Assembly (NCBI GenBank): GCA_019787685.1
Contig: JAHNUO010000006.1
Location: forward strand, 1,736,001-1,800,000
Origin: Chiua virens
Lineage: Eukaryota > Basidiomycota > Agaricomycetes > Boletales > Boletaceae
Length of the DNA: 64,000 nt
Direction of reading: 5' to 3'
In this document: piece by piece, positions 10,720 to 22,400 of the stretch
How the letters are laid out: each line of letters starts with the position of its first letter
Numbering within the stretch: the stretch's first letter is position 1
Program-made: the position numbers and the translations under genes
The notes under the pieces: generated by a model
Seen by the model: only the letters and a program-made list of their open reading frames with translations
The model's database searches: none
Told to the model about the DNA's origin: nothing

Positions 10720-12202
10720 ATGTCATCAACCCAGCCGCTTATCTTCGTCGCCTGGCCCAACGCTCCCCTCACCACTTCCCTCGTACATACCGCCATCGCA
10801 CATCTCGGTTTAACAGCTTCCATCGTGTCTGCTCTTCCTTTACAACCGCAATCAACCCTCGTCCAATGGGCTAGCTACGACTGCATCGACCATGTCCTCA
10901 CCGCTTCTGAGCCCAACCGTGTCCTTTCATCATCCTATACGATCAGAAAGGCACTCATTAGAAAACATTTTTTGGCAAGGTGTATCCAGTCGTATATCGT
11001 CAAGCGTCCCGAATCACTGCTCACAAAGGCTGCACCTCCCACTTGGGACCTTGACATCACCTACGCCGATGAACTCGATGAAATGTGGTCCGACGAGTTA
11101 TGGACCCTCGGCACTATCCTTGATAGTAACACCAATAAGTGGTTCATTCTCAAGCCGGGCATGGCGGACAGAGGAATGGGTATCAGGCTGTTCAACACCA
11201 GAGATAACTTGTACAGCATATTTCAAGAATTCGATCGTGACCCTGAGGAGGACGAGGCGGATGAAACCACCACATCCGTCATGACTTCTCAGCTCAGGCA
11301 TTTTGTTATCCAGGTATCGCCAATCTCGATATCGTGAACATGCTAACTCAACAAACCTTCAGGAGTACATTTCTACTCCTTTGCTCATCGATCCAAATGA
11401 GGTCCCGTTCCAGACCAAGCCCCAATCACCGTCTGATATGCGGGGTCGCAAAGTCATTTTGTTCCTCTCCGTGCTCCATCGTCCCAAATGACACTCGACT
11501 GACAGTTTCATTTGCGAACATACGTTGTTGCCTCCGGGGCTTTAACGGTGTTCATGTACGAACGCATCCTTGCGCTGTTCTCCGCTGAACCTTACCGTGC
11601 TCCATCCTCCGATCTGGAACATATATTTTCCCTCGCTCCTCATTTGACCAACACTTCCTTGCAAACCCACCGCGGGGAAGAGAATGTGCGCCTTTTGGAT
11701 GAGCTGATCGGGTGTCGTATATTGTCTGGTGGCGAGGGATCGAGCAACCATGTGTTGAACGCTGCAGACATCGCCGTAATTAAGCACCAGATAGCCAATA
11801 CCCTGGCAGAAGCATTTAGAGCCGCGCTCAACCAACCAATACATTTTCAGGTATGATAGTTCACTCCATCCGGTCCTTTCGGATTCATTTCAATTTTATC
11901 CAGTCACTACTCAATGCTTTGAGCTCTATGGTGTCGACTTTCTGATCTCACACGAGCCGCTTGGTTTCCAAGTTAAATTGCTTGAAATGAATTCTGAGCC
12001 CGCCATTGAACTCACCGGACCACGACTGACTTGGATTCTGGAAGACCTGTTCAAAGCAATCGGAATTATTTGCGTCCATCCTTTCGTATCAGATCAAGAG
12101 AGCAACGAAGGCAGTCATATTTCGATGAAAGTTGGAGAAGTAGTACATAATCTACGCAAGTGTCTTGACATCAAAGTAGTTTATGCATCCGCGACATGTT
12201 GA
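10720..12202 (+). CDS. Tubulin-tyrosine-ligase (TTL) domain protein
   Basis: Four exons give about 440 residues with the ATP-grasp TTL fold. Visible landmarks are the lysine-rich ATP strand WFILKPGMADRGMGIRLF, the hinge segment FVIQEYISTPLLI, FHLRTYVVASGALTVFMYERI, a SNHVLN segment and the Mg-binding LLEMNSEPAIELTG. Family members ligate Tyr, Glu or Gly to proteins. Fungal versions resemble the TTL half of yeast Pby1, which is linked to P-bodies, but the SurE half of Pby1 is absent here. Introns are at about 11315-11362, 11451-11506 and 11851-11903. The substrate is unknown; tubulin is not certain. It shares a tiny promoter with MMM1. Confidence 0.85.
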
Positions 12203-12286
12203 AATAGCCTACAAGATTTACGAAAGGGATGTTGTAGAACTGGTTTGATAATGCACGATAACAGAGTGCGCTCTCTCCAAGGCTAG

Positions 12287-13935
12287 TCATGCCTTGGACG
12301 GAGGTCCTTTCTTCTTCTTTCTCCTTGATTGTACCGTCGAATTTGAATCTCGTTTGCGTTTCCGAGTGTCCCTATTCGAATCTCCCGGTGTGGGAATGAT
12401 GGCGCGCACCGGGAGATCCGAACTCGCGGAAAATGCATTCATGTCTTGAAGTTTTTGAACGAGAGTCTGGTTAATTGCGACACATCGAATCCCGAAGCAC
12501 TGTAGTTTGATGACCCCTTGCTTATACATATTTTTGATCATGTCCGTCTGGGACGGTGGCACTAATTCCTGATGGAGTGTTGTACGTCTCGAAGCATAAA
12601 CCAGTTTCTGGAAGCCCGTGAGTCTCTGAGTCTCTAGTCTCGATGGAAGCCTACCTCGTGGTCCAGATACTGCAACGTTTCTGGTGTAATTGTCATGATA
12701 CCTTGCTCTGGCACACGTTCATACGTGCCCAGATAACGAGATGTCTTGAACGATTTGCCAGATAAATAACATATGTCCATCTGTTCGCCAAAACCATCCT
12801 CAACTTTGGTCCAGGAGCCGCCGCGACGTTTGGGGTTGTATTGAAAGGCAGGTTTGATGACTAGACCAAACGCAATGCCGGATGGGGACCAAATTACTTC
12901 GTTGAAGCCAAGACGGTATAGTCCTTTGCTAATAGGGTATCAACATGAATCCATATTTTACTGTAATTGATGCATACCAAACTTTCGGGTCCTATCAGAA
13001 AATATGGTCAGGACTGGGAACTCGATCTGATGTGGCACCTCTACCTCGCGGAGCTTGGCGTGTACACCACCGTCGTGTAATGGGATAGAGGACAACCCTA
13101 GCTGACCCTCCACAGGTTCGTAGGGTGTATTGTTCAGGAAGTCTCTGAAATCAATTTCAGTTACCACGGTCTTTCTCGTCTGTCCTGATGTCGTCAATTA
13201 CTTGCACCCAATGGGTGCCAAGCTGACCTGTTCTAGTTCTTGAGTACAATTTGAGAGTGTATCACGAAGTTCGTTCATAATCTGGGGCAACGTCAACAAC
13301 TCTGTGCATATCGTAGCAGAGTCAAATTTGACGAGCCTCGTTGTATTCATGGACTCTGGTCTTCATTCGTTGGTATTTCTCATGGAGAATTCTCAGCTTC
13401 TCTTGATTCCGTGAAGCCTCTTCCTGCATGCGGAATCATGTAAGCTTACATGCACAATTAAAAACATGTCACTACCTTCTCGCGGATAAGATCTTGATTC
13501 TCCGCAACCAGCATCGTGAATTCTTCCCTTGTAGGAAACATTGACTGAGAAATGTCATATAAACCATCCGTGGTCGTTAAGAGGCGAATGTATTACCACA
13601 TCCGCGCCTTCCTCTGGCTTTATGGAGCTGACTTGGCTAAGTTCACTCTGAAGCCTGACAATCCTCTCCTGGAGGGCGACATTGTCTGCTTTGAGAGCGT
13701 CGTTCTCAGATGTTAGCGCCTGCGCACTCTCATGAGTGAGCACGTTGAATGGACTACCCATGAACGGTGAGACAGAAGTGGGTCTCTGGAAGATACAGGT
13801 TATGAGCTGAGGCTATAAAAAATCCGGAACGCCTGCCATTTTAGCCTCGCGAAGTTGGGCCCTGACGGTCTTGAGTTCTTGTCCGAGCAACTTGACCACC
13901 TCTGACGTCAACTCTGGATCCATGATGTTGTCCAT
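12287..13935 (-). CDS. Coiled-coil fungal protein with a C-terminal domain resembling DUF6697
   Basis: Exons spell an N-terminal coiled coil (LTSEVVKLLGQELKTVRAQL; LTSENDALKADNVALQERI; EEFTMLVAENQDLIREK). A globular region follows: FRDFLNNTPYEPVEGQLGLS, KGLYRLGFNEVIWSPSGIAF, SFKTSRYLGTYERVPEQGIM, ETLTGFQKLVYASRRTTLHQ, MYKQGVIKLQCFGIRCVAIN. The C-terminus is a basic, nuclear-localisation-like tail (RKRKRDSNSTVQSRRKKKK). The GTY...QCFG(I/V) module resembles the basidiomycete DUF6697 family as I remember it, without known function. A nuclear role is inferred from the tail. The start at 13935 (MDNIMDPEL) leaves 85 bp to the divergent CDK11 gene. Exon limits in the middle are approximate. Confidence 0.6.
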
Positions 13936-14020
13936 GATGATAGTATCGATGAACTGTCCAACTTGTATGGCACGTGACCGCCACACCAAGTTCCTACGAA
14001 CGTACAATTGTGAGTCCAAA

Positions 14021-15524
14021 ATGCAAAGCTCAAGTTCATCCGAGCTGCAGCACACGACGTCCACGCCGTCGCGAAAACGCTCCAAATGGGACGAAGAGGA
14101 TCCAGAAGCTGAAGAAGTCCAGCGATATCAACAATCGCTCAAACGTCGCATAAAATCAGTTCACAACCCTTGTCCTCAGGGCACTAGTCGAATGCCTGAG
14201 GATTCGACTCCACCGCAGCGATCTCGTGTATCTGCACATAGTGTATTCGTACCCCCCAGGAATTCTCATCCTCAAATTCAGCCGTCTCGTTCCGTATACA
14301 GTTACGAGCGACTCAACCAAATAGAAGAAGGGTCCTATGGCGTTGTATTCCGCGCCAGGGATAAAGAGACCGGCGACATTGTCGCCCTTAAGAAGCTCAA
14401 ACTTGACGAGGAGAAACATGGCTTCCCGATCACTGCGCTTCGTGAGATCAATGCTCTTGTGACCTGCAAGCATGAAAATGTAGTTCGAATACGCGAGGTT
14501 GTTGTTGGTGACACCCTGACACAGTGAGTTCAGCTGTCCACTCACTTTGAGGTTGCGATCATCACCATGCGTCGGAAGAGTCTACGTAGTGATGGATTTC
14601 ATTGAGCATGACCTCAAGACGCTCCTGACTCTGATGCCATCTCCCTTCTTGCAATCAGAAATTAAAACGTTGATGCTCCAGCTCTTGTCTGCTGTTGCTC
14701 ACTGTCATTCCAACTGGATTCTTCATCGCGATCTGAAAACTAGCAATCTACTCATGAACAACCGCGGAATGATCAAGGTAGCCGATTTCGGCCTCGCGCG
14801 GAGGTACGGGGATCCTGTGGGAGTAGGTGGTTTGACGCAACTAGTCGTTACGTTGTGGTACCGGTGTGTCAAGGATGATGTCTGCTCTATACCTTTCGCC
14901 TTCTTACATACCTCAACAGGGCGCCGGAAATTCTCCTCGGAGCTACCAAATACTCAACTGCCATTGACATGTGGTCTGTGGGATGTATCTTTGCGGAACT
15001 GCTCTTGAAAGAGCCTGTTTTCCAGGCTCAAGGAGAGATCGAACTCCTTTCCATGATTTTTAAGCTTCTCGGTCCTCCCACGAGCTCCTCTTGGCCCGAA
15101 TACTCCAGTCTTCCTCTCGCCAAGACCATTACTCTCCCTGCCCCACATACTCACCAATTTCGCCAGCGATTCCAGTACATGACAACTTCAGGCATCGACC
15201 TCTTAATGTCACTATTGACATATGACCCAACGCAGCGTATAACTGCTGAAGAAGCTCTGCTTCACCCATATTTTAGGTCAGTTATCCGTCGTCGCTTCTA
15301 TCTCTCTGATGGATCACAAACAGTGAATCTCCTCTTCCCAAGCACCCGGACCTTTTTGCTTCATTCCCATCAATCGCTGCCGGAGAGAAGTGAGTCGTAT
15401 TTCGTCTTCTGTGGCATACCACATAAGTTTACTGGTATCCAGGCGCAAGAAGCCATTTGATAGTCCCTCTGCTCCTGTCCGAGCGGCAGAATACATTAAG
15501 CTTACAGAGAACGATTTCGCATAG
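14021..15524 (+). CDS. CDK11: Cyclin-dependent kinase 11 (PITSLRE-type)
   Basis: A short Arg/Ser-rich N-terminus precedes a full kinase domain: [20 protein letters not shown] (Gly loop), VALKKLKL (catalytic Lys), [14 protein letters not shown] (the PSTAIRE-equivalent helix, here PITALRE), [39 protein letters not shown] and [16 protein letters not shown](S/A)LRE places it in CDK11, which with cyclin L acts in transcription and splicing. Four introns are placed at about 14523-14577, 14869-14920, 15276-15324 and 15390-15441. The tail [18 protein letters not shown] closes the protein. The in-frame extension upstream to 13871 overlaps the neighbour and is not credible. Confidence 0.92.
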
Positions 15525-15607
15525 CAATGCGATGTACGACATATGATGTATCCATTAGAGACTTCAAGTACATGTAAAAAAGTTAAGTAGCCCAGAACAC
15601 TTCTCGA

Positions 15608-17409
15608 CTACAGACCGCCGGAACCATTGCCGATACTATCATCATCAACACTGTTCAACAGCTGTCGCATTCTCTGAAACCGTATCCTTGTGCGATCCAT
15701 CTCACCGCACTTGTCATAAAATTCTTTCACCTCATGTACGGTGAACCTGAATTGGTTGGCTATATCATTGATCGCTTGATCAATACAATGAATCGGGGCG
15801 ACCGCTCGTCCACCCTCTGAGGCAATTGTGATTGGCGCCGTGAAAGTATTAAGATGAGAACTTGAAGCACTATAAGCTCTTGAGCACAATGACGCTTCCA
15901 CGAAGAGAAACCCACGTCATTTTAGTTTTTTTTGCAGCATGCGAGCCATCACCACCTCCTTCGCCTGCTTTTCGCTTCCCCCATGGAGGGGGAGATTCGT
16001 TACCAACTCGAATGCCCCACTCTTCGTTTTCTTCACTATCTGCCATTTCCTCTTCGTCAGGACTTTGCCGAGCTTGGAGTCCCGACATCGAACCCTGTGT
16101 CGATATCTGGTCGGGAGTCAATAGAATAAACGGTGCAACAGGGTCAGTGCTGCCATCAATGTGCCCCGCTATCTGTCTTTCTGCGTGATCCTCGTGAAGT
16201 GGCTCGTTGCCCGTCTTTGTGCGCCTCTTTCTGACACGCCTAGTCTTTTCTTCGGCCTGTCGAACGTAACCATACTGCCCCTTCTCTCCATGGGCCGGCT
16301 TTTTCCGGTCCACGACTGCGGTAATCATGTTGTCCAAGCGGACTGAATTCTTCTTGTAGCGTTCCCGCCATGACTGCCATGTGTGCCGTGTTACCCAAGC
16401 ATACTCTGGATCAACAGCCTTAGAAGTGTCAACAAAGGGACCGATTAACATATTCATATCTCCAGGACCCACCATTTCACACAATTGCTGGTACAGGCGA
16501 TTACCAGTCCGGCCGCCCGTTTCTTTATAGGGAATCTTGGTTGCTATCCATTGGCATAGACGTTCTTCATCCTCTTCGGTAAATTGAGTTCGTCTAAATG
16601 TGAACCAGTATAGCCTGTGCCCCGCGAGAGCCTGCAAACTTACTCTTCCCCAGGTCGGCGGCCGCCCGGGTTCTTATATACAAGGGGCGTATATACAAGT
16701 GCACCCTTTTCCACGCATTTTTTGACCCACAAGTAGGACTCGATGTATTTGTCCGGGACACCTTGATAGGACTTGACGAGGTGTTGGAAAACTTCTGTAT
16801 TCGGGTCTGCAAGAATTACACGAGCAGACTGAGGAGATGCAGTGGGGTCTCCTCCAGAATGCTTGTGGAAAAGTCCCATGAGCCATGGAATATACAATAG
16901 CTTTAACCAGCTGACTCACCATGATGCGCTGGCTGAGCGCCGCACGCGCGTTCACATTTGCGATGCTAGGATGTATGTGCATCTTGATGGGGACTCCACT
17001 CTCGACAAAGATCTGTTTTAGTAGCATTCCGGTAATCTTGCAGGCCTCGACGTAGGTGTAGGGTACGAAATGACGTTCAGGCCGATCCGGACTGATCCAA
17101 CAGAGGCGAAGGCGCTCCTCTTCTGGAGTGCCAGGCTGGGTTAGAACGTAACCTTGCCTTGGAACCTTGCTTTCTACACGACCGCCGAGAGACTGAGCTG
17201 CACATCAGAACAGTGGACCAACTTGAAGCGCCGAAGCCCACATACAGTGATTGTTTCGCATAATTCGGCTTGTGTTTCTTGGGGGATGTCTTTCTGTATG
17301 AAGAACTTGACGGCTAAGCCATTCTCGTCTTGGAAAATTGGCTGTATGTATGGTTACGGTCGGTTTTATGAATATGACTGAGAGGTCTTGAGAGACTGTC
17401 GCTCACCAT
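15608..17409 (-). CDS. RAP1: RAP1-like telomere protein (BRCT - Rap1 Myb)
   Basis: Exon 1 appears to encode only the initiator Met (ATG directly followed by GTGAGC). Exon 2 then reads IFQDENGLAVKFFIQKDI. A BRCT-like region follows (GGRVESKVPRQGYVLTQPG; LCWISPDRPERHFVPYTYVE), then a second globular segment (DKYIESYLWVKKCVEKGAL). The Rap1-type Myb domain is clear: QFTEEDEERLCQWIATKIPY, KETGGRTGNRLYQQL, YAWVTRHTWQSWRERYKKN. The C-terminus (AINDIANQFRFTVHEVKEFY, CGEMDRTRIRFQRMRQLL) suits a Rap1 C-terminal module. Rap1 is a shelterin component that protects telomeres; in animals and fission yeast it is recruited by TRF/Taz1. A telomere-like TTAGGG tract lies 41-78 bp upstream of the ATG. Confidence 0.85.
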
Positions 17410-17449
17410 GACTCCAAGCTGAGCGGTGGAAGCTTAGAACCCAAGGATT

Positions 17450-17487
17450 GGGTTAGGTTTAGGTTTGAATACAACAGGGTTAGGGTT
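17450..17487 (+). repeat. Telomere-like TTAGGG tract upstream of the RAP1-like gene
   Basis: Two blocks are present: GGGTTAGGTTTAGGTTT at 17450-17466 and AGGGTTAGGGTT at 17476-17487. TTAGGG is the telomere repeat of most basidiomycetes. The blocks lie in the 153-bp spacer between the RAP1-like start codon (17409, minus strand) and the stop of the next gene. They could be a binding site for a TTAGGG-recognising factor or a short interstitial telomeric sequence. Confidence 0.8.
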
Positions 17488-17562
17488 CCACTGCTACCAC
17501 ACGATGACTAAGGATAGTATGTAACTCTGTGCACAAGATACGGGGTAATGTACAAGATCATA

Positions 17563-18943
17563 TCAAGACGCCTTCATCGCTCTTAGCTTGTCCCTCACAT
17601 CCTCTAGATGTGTTGCCCTCGTCATCCCTCTATTATTCCAAAATCGAGTTGGTTTGCTGATCTTCACCTCAACCTCCACTTGCGGGTCTGGGACATCGAG
17701 ACCTGCAGCAAGGTCTCCTGCCGCACCGGTAGATGTAGAGAACCGGACCGTATGAGCGGTGCTATATGGCAGGGTGACAGCTGAAACGTCTTCCTCGTCA
17801 ACACCAAAGAAGTCGGCCAATTTCTCCACGCGCCGCGCTGCGTCTGCTGTAGCGGGTCGTCGAGAGGGTTTCCTGGACAATGGTGTAGTGCTGGAGACAT
17901 ATGGGGAGGTCTCGCTAAGGGTCTCGACAGATGGCCGAGATGTGTCCATCGACGCCCTCTTGTCCTGAATATCGCCGTCAACAGCATCCATAGGTGGCAG
18001 AGTTTCTGGAGTCGTACTCGGAGGTTGTCCTGGGTTAGGTATTACGGCTACCGTATTTGTCTGTGTCAAGGTAAGAGACCACAATACTAGCAATAGACAC
18101 GAATTCATATCTCACCGTTATTTTACCGCTGGCAGTACTTGTTATCCCAGGGGTCATGCTAGTCGCCGGCAAAATGGGGTAGATATTGCCCCGCACCTTT
18201 AATGACTTACTTCTCCGTACAACTCCTGCACTAATAGAAGAATCCTGCACCAATGCAGATGGGTCTAGACTTTTGCGCCTGTGATGATAACCACCACAAC
18301 GCGCATAAACAGAGGAACGTGATGTCCCGCGGGACAACAAAACAGGACTAAGAACCATCTCCGCAGGAATCTCCTCTCCCAGATGTCGTGTCAACTTTGC
18401 AAGTCTCGCACGATGCAGTTCTTCCGTGCGCCAGATTGCGTCTGGATCTTCTTCTTCACATTCTTCATCTTCCCCTGCAAGCAAGACTGCAGAAAACGGT
18501 GACTTATTCGTAGGACTTTTCGATGGAATGTCAGAGACGCTCAGCGAAGGAAAAGACGTGATCAGTGTCGTCGGTGGGCATTGCGGTGTGGACATACGCG
18601 ACGTAGTCGTTGTTTGAGAAATGATTGGATGCAGTGGGCGCCGAAGAGGAGCAGACTGGTCAATTTTTTGGCGCCTCAAGGAATTCTTGGGCCTGACGCT
18701 GCGAACCACTTTCTCGCCCTCAACCACCTCCTCGCCTACTTGCTGCAGGCGTTCGACTGTACTAGACCGTCTTGCATGGAAAAATCGATGAAAAAGCTGG
18801 TTGAAAGTCTCCGTAGTTTCTTGTGAGTCCCGAGGATGTCTGAGGGAGCCATCATTCTCCGGATGACTGACTAAGTGAAGAGAGGGCGGGAGCGCACGAC
18901 GGGGGATCCGGCACGAAGGGGAGGTGGTAGTCTCACATGACAT
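17563..18943 (-). CDS. Unrecognised Ser/Pro-rich fungal protein
   Basis: Two exons (intron at about 18065-18115) encode roughly 440 residues, mostly disordered and rich in Ser, Thr, Pro and Arg. Two short similar helical motifs stand out: RLAKLTRHLGEEIPAEMVL near the middle and RRVEKLADFFGVDEEDV in the last third. Each is a basic helix followed by a (H/F)(L/F)G turn. An acidic patch (EDEECEEEDPDAIW) precedes the first. I know no function. The tail ends WNNRGMTRATHLEDVRDKL. The stop lies 153 bp upstream of the RAP1-like start, with both genes on the minus strand. Confidence 0.6.
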
Positions 18944-19496
18944 CTCGATGGTGGACGGGAAAGCGTTATGTAGTTGACGGGCAACATTCGCAAGACAGAG
19001 GTGACACGCTTAGGTACATGTGGTTATTAGACTCACAGAAACGAAACAAGCAGGTGGCCGATGCTGGGATAAATCAGGACACCTGGTAACCTAGGAACGC
19101 TCGAAGGTGGGAAACCACCGCGACAATGCGAAGTTGGTCCTATCATGATGTACTCAGAATGCACGGGCGGTGTAGATGCGTCGCGGTAAAGCTCACCTGG
19201 TCAGAGCTTTGACAATTGCGGTGCTGCGAGTCTACGGGCAGCAAGTAGACAATATTGATATCATCTGTACCTTTCCAAGACATTGTCAGAATGTTTCGTC
19301 GCCATCTGCGAATATGGTGCCAGTGTATCAACTTGACATGGATGACAGACGCGAGTGACACAACATCTCCCACGACGGTAGGGTCAGATGAACAATGACA
19401 TGGGTAAAGTAATGCAGCTATATGTGTAGATGCTACGAGCAGGTATTGCGATGTAAGTATGTGGGTCGTGAAAATAAAAACGTGCATCTGATTGTC
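18944..19496. other. Intergenic region
   Basis: This is the promoter side of the preceding minus-strand gene and the 3' side of the Sec7 gene. Only short open frames are present, without recognisable motifs, and no RNA gene was seen. Confidence 0.4.
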
Positions 19497-22400
19497 TCAA
19501 GTCCGGTAGCCTTCCGCCCCTCCAAGTCCTTTGTCCAGCACATTGTTATCCTGGTGATGGCAAGACTTGCCAGTGATGACCGACATTCGCAAATTGGGCG
19601 GTAGCTTCACTAGCGAGACGCGCTTCGCCGCTCGCGTTTTGTTCCATTCCTCCGCCTGTTCCTCAGGAAAATCAAGTGATACAGGCAGGTTCTCGCGTAA
19701 GGATGTGTCAGGCAGGGACTGTAATGCATATGAGTTTTCGTCTGACGAGGGGCGAGTGCTCCTCGCGATATCACGTCCTGAAGTAATCGGTGAATCTGCA
19801 GTAAGAGATGGTCCCCAAAGAGAGGGTGCGGCAAACGCTTCGCCCGACGATGGCCAATCGGGACCAAAATCCAGCGCGGAGCGGAACGAATCATAGGCAG
19901 GTGAGTCAAAAGACTGCGAGTCTACCGGAGGAGTCCCTTCGTTAAATGAACTCCGGGGTTGGAGTTCTTGAGTGTCGAAGGATGACTGTGAGGTATATTC
20001 CGAGAAGCGCTGCTGCAACGTTTCGGTTGCAGCTTGCAAAGCAAGCAAAGTTGCTTCTTTGAAGTTCTTCTCCTCGGCTGCGAGATCGTTCAGAAGAATG
20101 TTGCGATGACAGATGAGCTTGGTGATGTCCAGGCGCATCGCCTGTATTTTCTTGGACATCGTCTGAATGGTGTCCTGCAAACGATCTCGTGTAGATTTCC
20201 GGAACGGTGCCAAAATCGCAATGCTTCTCGCAACGTGCATACTTGCCTCGATTTGTTCATTGGCAGCACAAATGCGATTCTCCAGATCTTCCACACGAAT
20301 ATTGATCACATGAGACCTGTAAGCAAGACGGGAAGGTTCTACCCCAGCAGGGTACGGTTTCTCCATAGCTGAGGCGTCTCCAGCGCTACTTCGTGCGGCA
20401 ACCAGTTCTGCTTTCACTGTATCAAACGTCTCCTTAAATTCGGACGCTCCTGCGATCTCGGGTGCGGATACAGTTGCCAAATCACTTTGGCGACCATCCA
20501 CATCCGCAGGGTAGCCCCCGCGAGATCTGGCATTACCAGGAGGCTCGTCTACTGGCCCAGAGAGGTTACGGTGATCCCACGTCAATATTCTTGGTTGGCC
20601 GACGTTCGGAAATTGCAAGTCATGAATATGTGACGTAGCAGCGGCTACACCGGTGAGCTCCAGAAATTTGTTTGTCATTCCGAGTGAACGCATGCCTATG
20701 CCTGTGGTTTTGAAGGTGCTCGCATAGTTGATACGAGATATCCAGTCATTCGTTTCTTTCTCCTCAGTTGTCTGAAAGAGAATGTGGCGTCCATCACGGG
20801 TAATAAGGCGAAACGTGTTCGGATGCTGTGGTACAAATCGGTCAGAATCAGGCTATTGTAGTGACAGCCAGCAGACCTTGCTATAAGACCGATCTATAAC
20901 CGCCAGTACATCGCTCAATGAAACGGTTTCATCGGGCTTGAACGACATCAATGGTATAGGAGGTTTCCTTGGCGGACTATTCCAAGAAAGTAGCGTCGGG
21001 GACCAAGATAGGTCACGAAAAAGAAGAAGCCGAGATTTCGTGAGTGCTACACTGTAGGGTCGCCACTTGCGATTCAATGGCTTTTTCCCTCCTTCCAAAA
21101 GATCATCTTTACGATTGAGTACGGCGACCTTGGCGAACTTTATGGTCCATGTCTCGGATGCGCGCGGTATCTCAGGTATACCGCCGATTGTGCCATTGAT
21201 AGATGGACTCGGAATGCCCCCGACACTCAAGCTGAAGAATGGGCTTGTCAATCGCATATCGCCTGACCCTATCTGTATCCTGTGACCCTTGGCAAACGCC
21301 AAGAGAATTTCGTCATAGTTCCATGACGTGCCAGTGCCATCCCATCGGAACGGGTTCTCAAGAGAAATTTGTCCTTCAACGTTGACGCGGAGCTGATCCA
21401 GCAAGTTCTACAAGGATACCTGAGGCAATCTTGGAAGACTGACGCAAAGAACTTACATTTGTGATGAGATAGTAGGGGTCGATCTTCGGTCGGCTCAGTA
21501 GCGTATTGCCACTTTGTATCATCGGACTCGGAAGCCCAGATGATGTGGAAGGTCTGGTAAGGTTTCCTTCAACGCTTCCCTCTGGTTCCGATGGGTCCTC
21601 GATAAAGATGAACGGCGCAAAAACGATGTTATCGTAAAAACACTGAGGAACTGTCATGAATACCCCACTGCGACGCGAGTGTGGTTCTACATACATCAAG
21701 GACTTCAGGAATCAGGCCTGGGAGTGCCGTGTTCCTCAGATAATCTGCTTTAGACATCTTTCGTTTATTCGACTTGTTGAAAGCATCGGTGTGCAACATG
21801 ATCAGGCTAAACGCCAAAATGTATGGATGGTCTGAATAAAGTAACCCGCCGTCACCGCCAATTGGTACACAGGGAAAATGAAGAATAGCACACCTCTCGA
21901 AGTGAATATATCTGGGTTACACGAAAGATACCTATTTGCGAATGCTTCGATGACCCGATCAATTTGCTGTGTTTCCCGTGGTAGACCGACGTTCGTCAAC
22001 AGCCTGCGTAATGCGACATCTAGGGGATCACCATGAAATGCGAAGCGTTCGATAAATAACTTGAGCGAGTCAGCATAGATGGGGTCTCCACTAGAAAAAG
22101 AGTTAGGAACTAACAGCGACTGCCCAGCACAATCTTACTTGGAAGCCAGGATTCCGGCTATATCGACCTTAGAAACAAGGGATACCAATCTACCAACGAA
22201 AGTCTCAGAAGATTCCTCCGCTCGGGGCTTTAAGACATCAGGTGGTATTTGAGATAGAGAAGGCCGAGAAGAACGAGAATCTGGAGATGAAACGACATCG
22301 TTGGAAAAAAACATCCCATTTTTAGTGGCTGACGACGGTGACGAGGCAAATAGGTTGACCGAAAGGCGGTGCAAGAGAGGCGGATTTGTTGAGGAACGAG

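Noticed and set aside
13871..14020. In-frame N-terminal extension of CDK11
   Set aside because: It overlaps the start of the divergent coiled-coil gene and its composition is not protein-like; ATG at 14021 is preferred.
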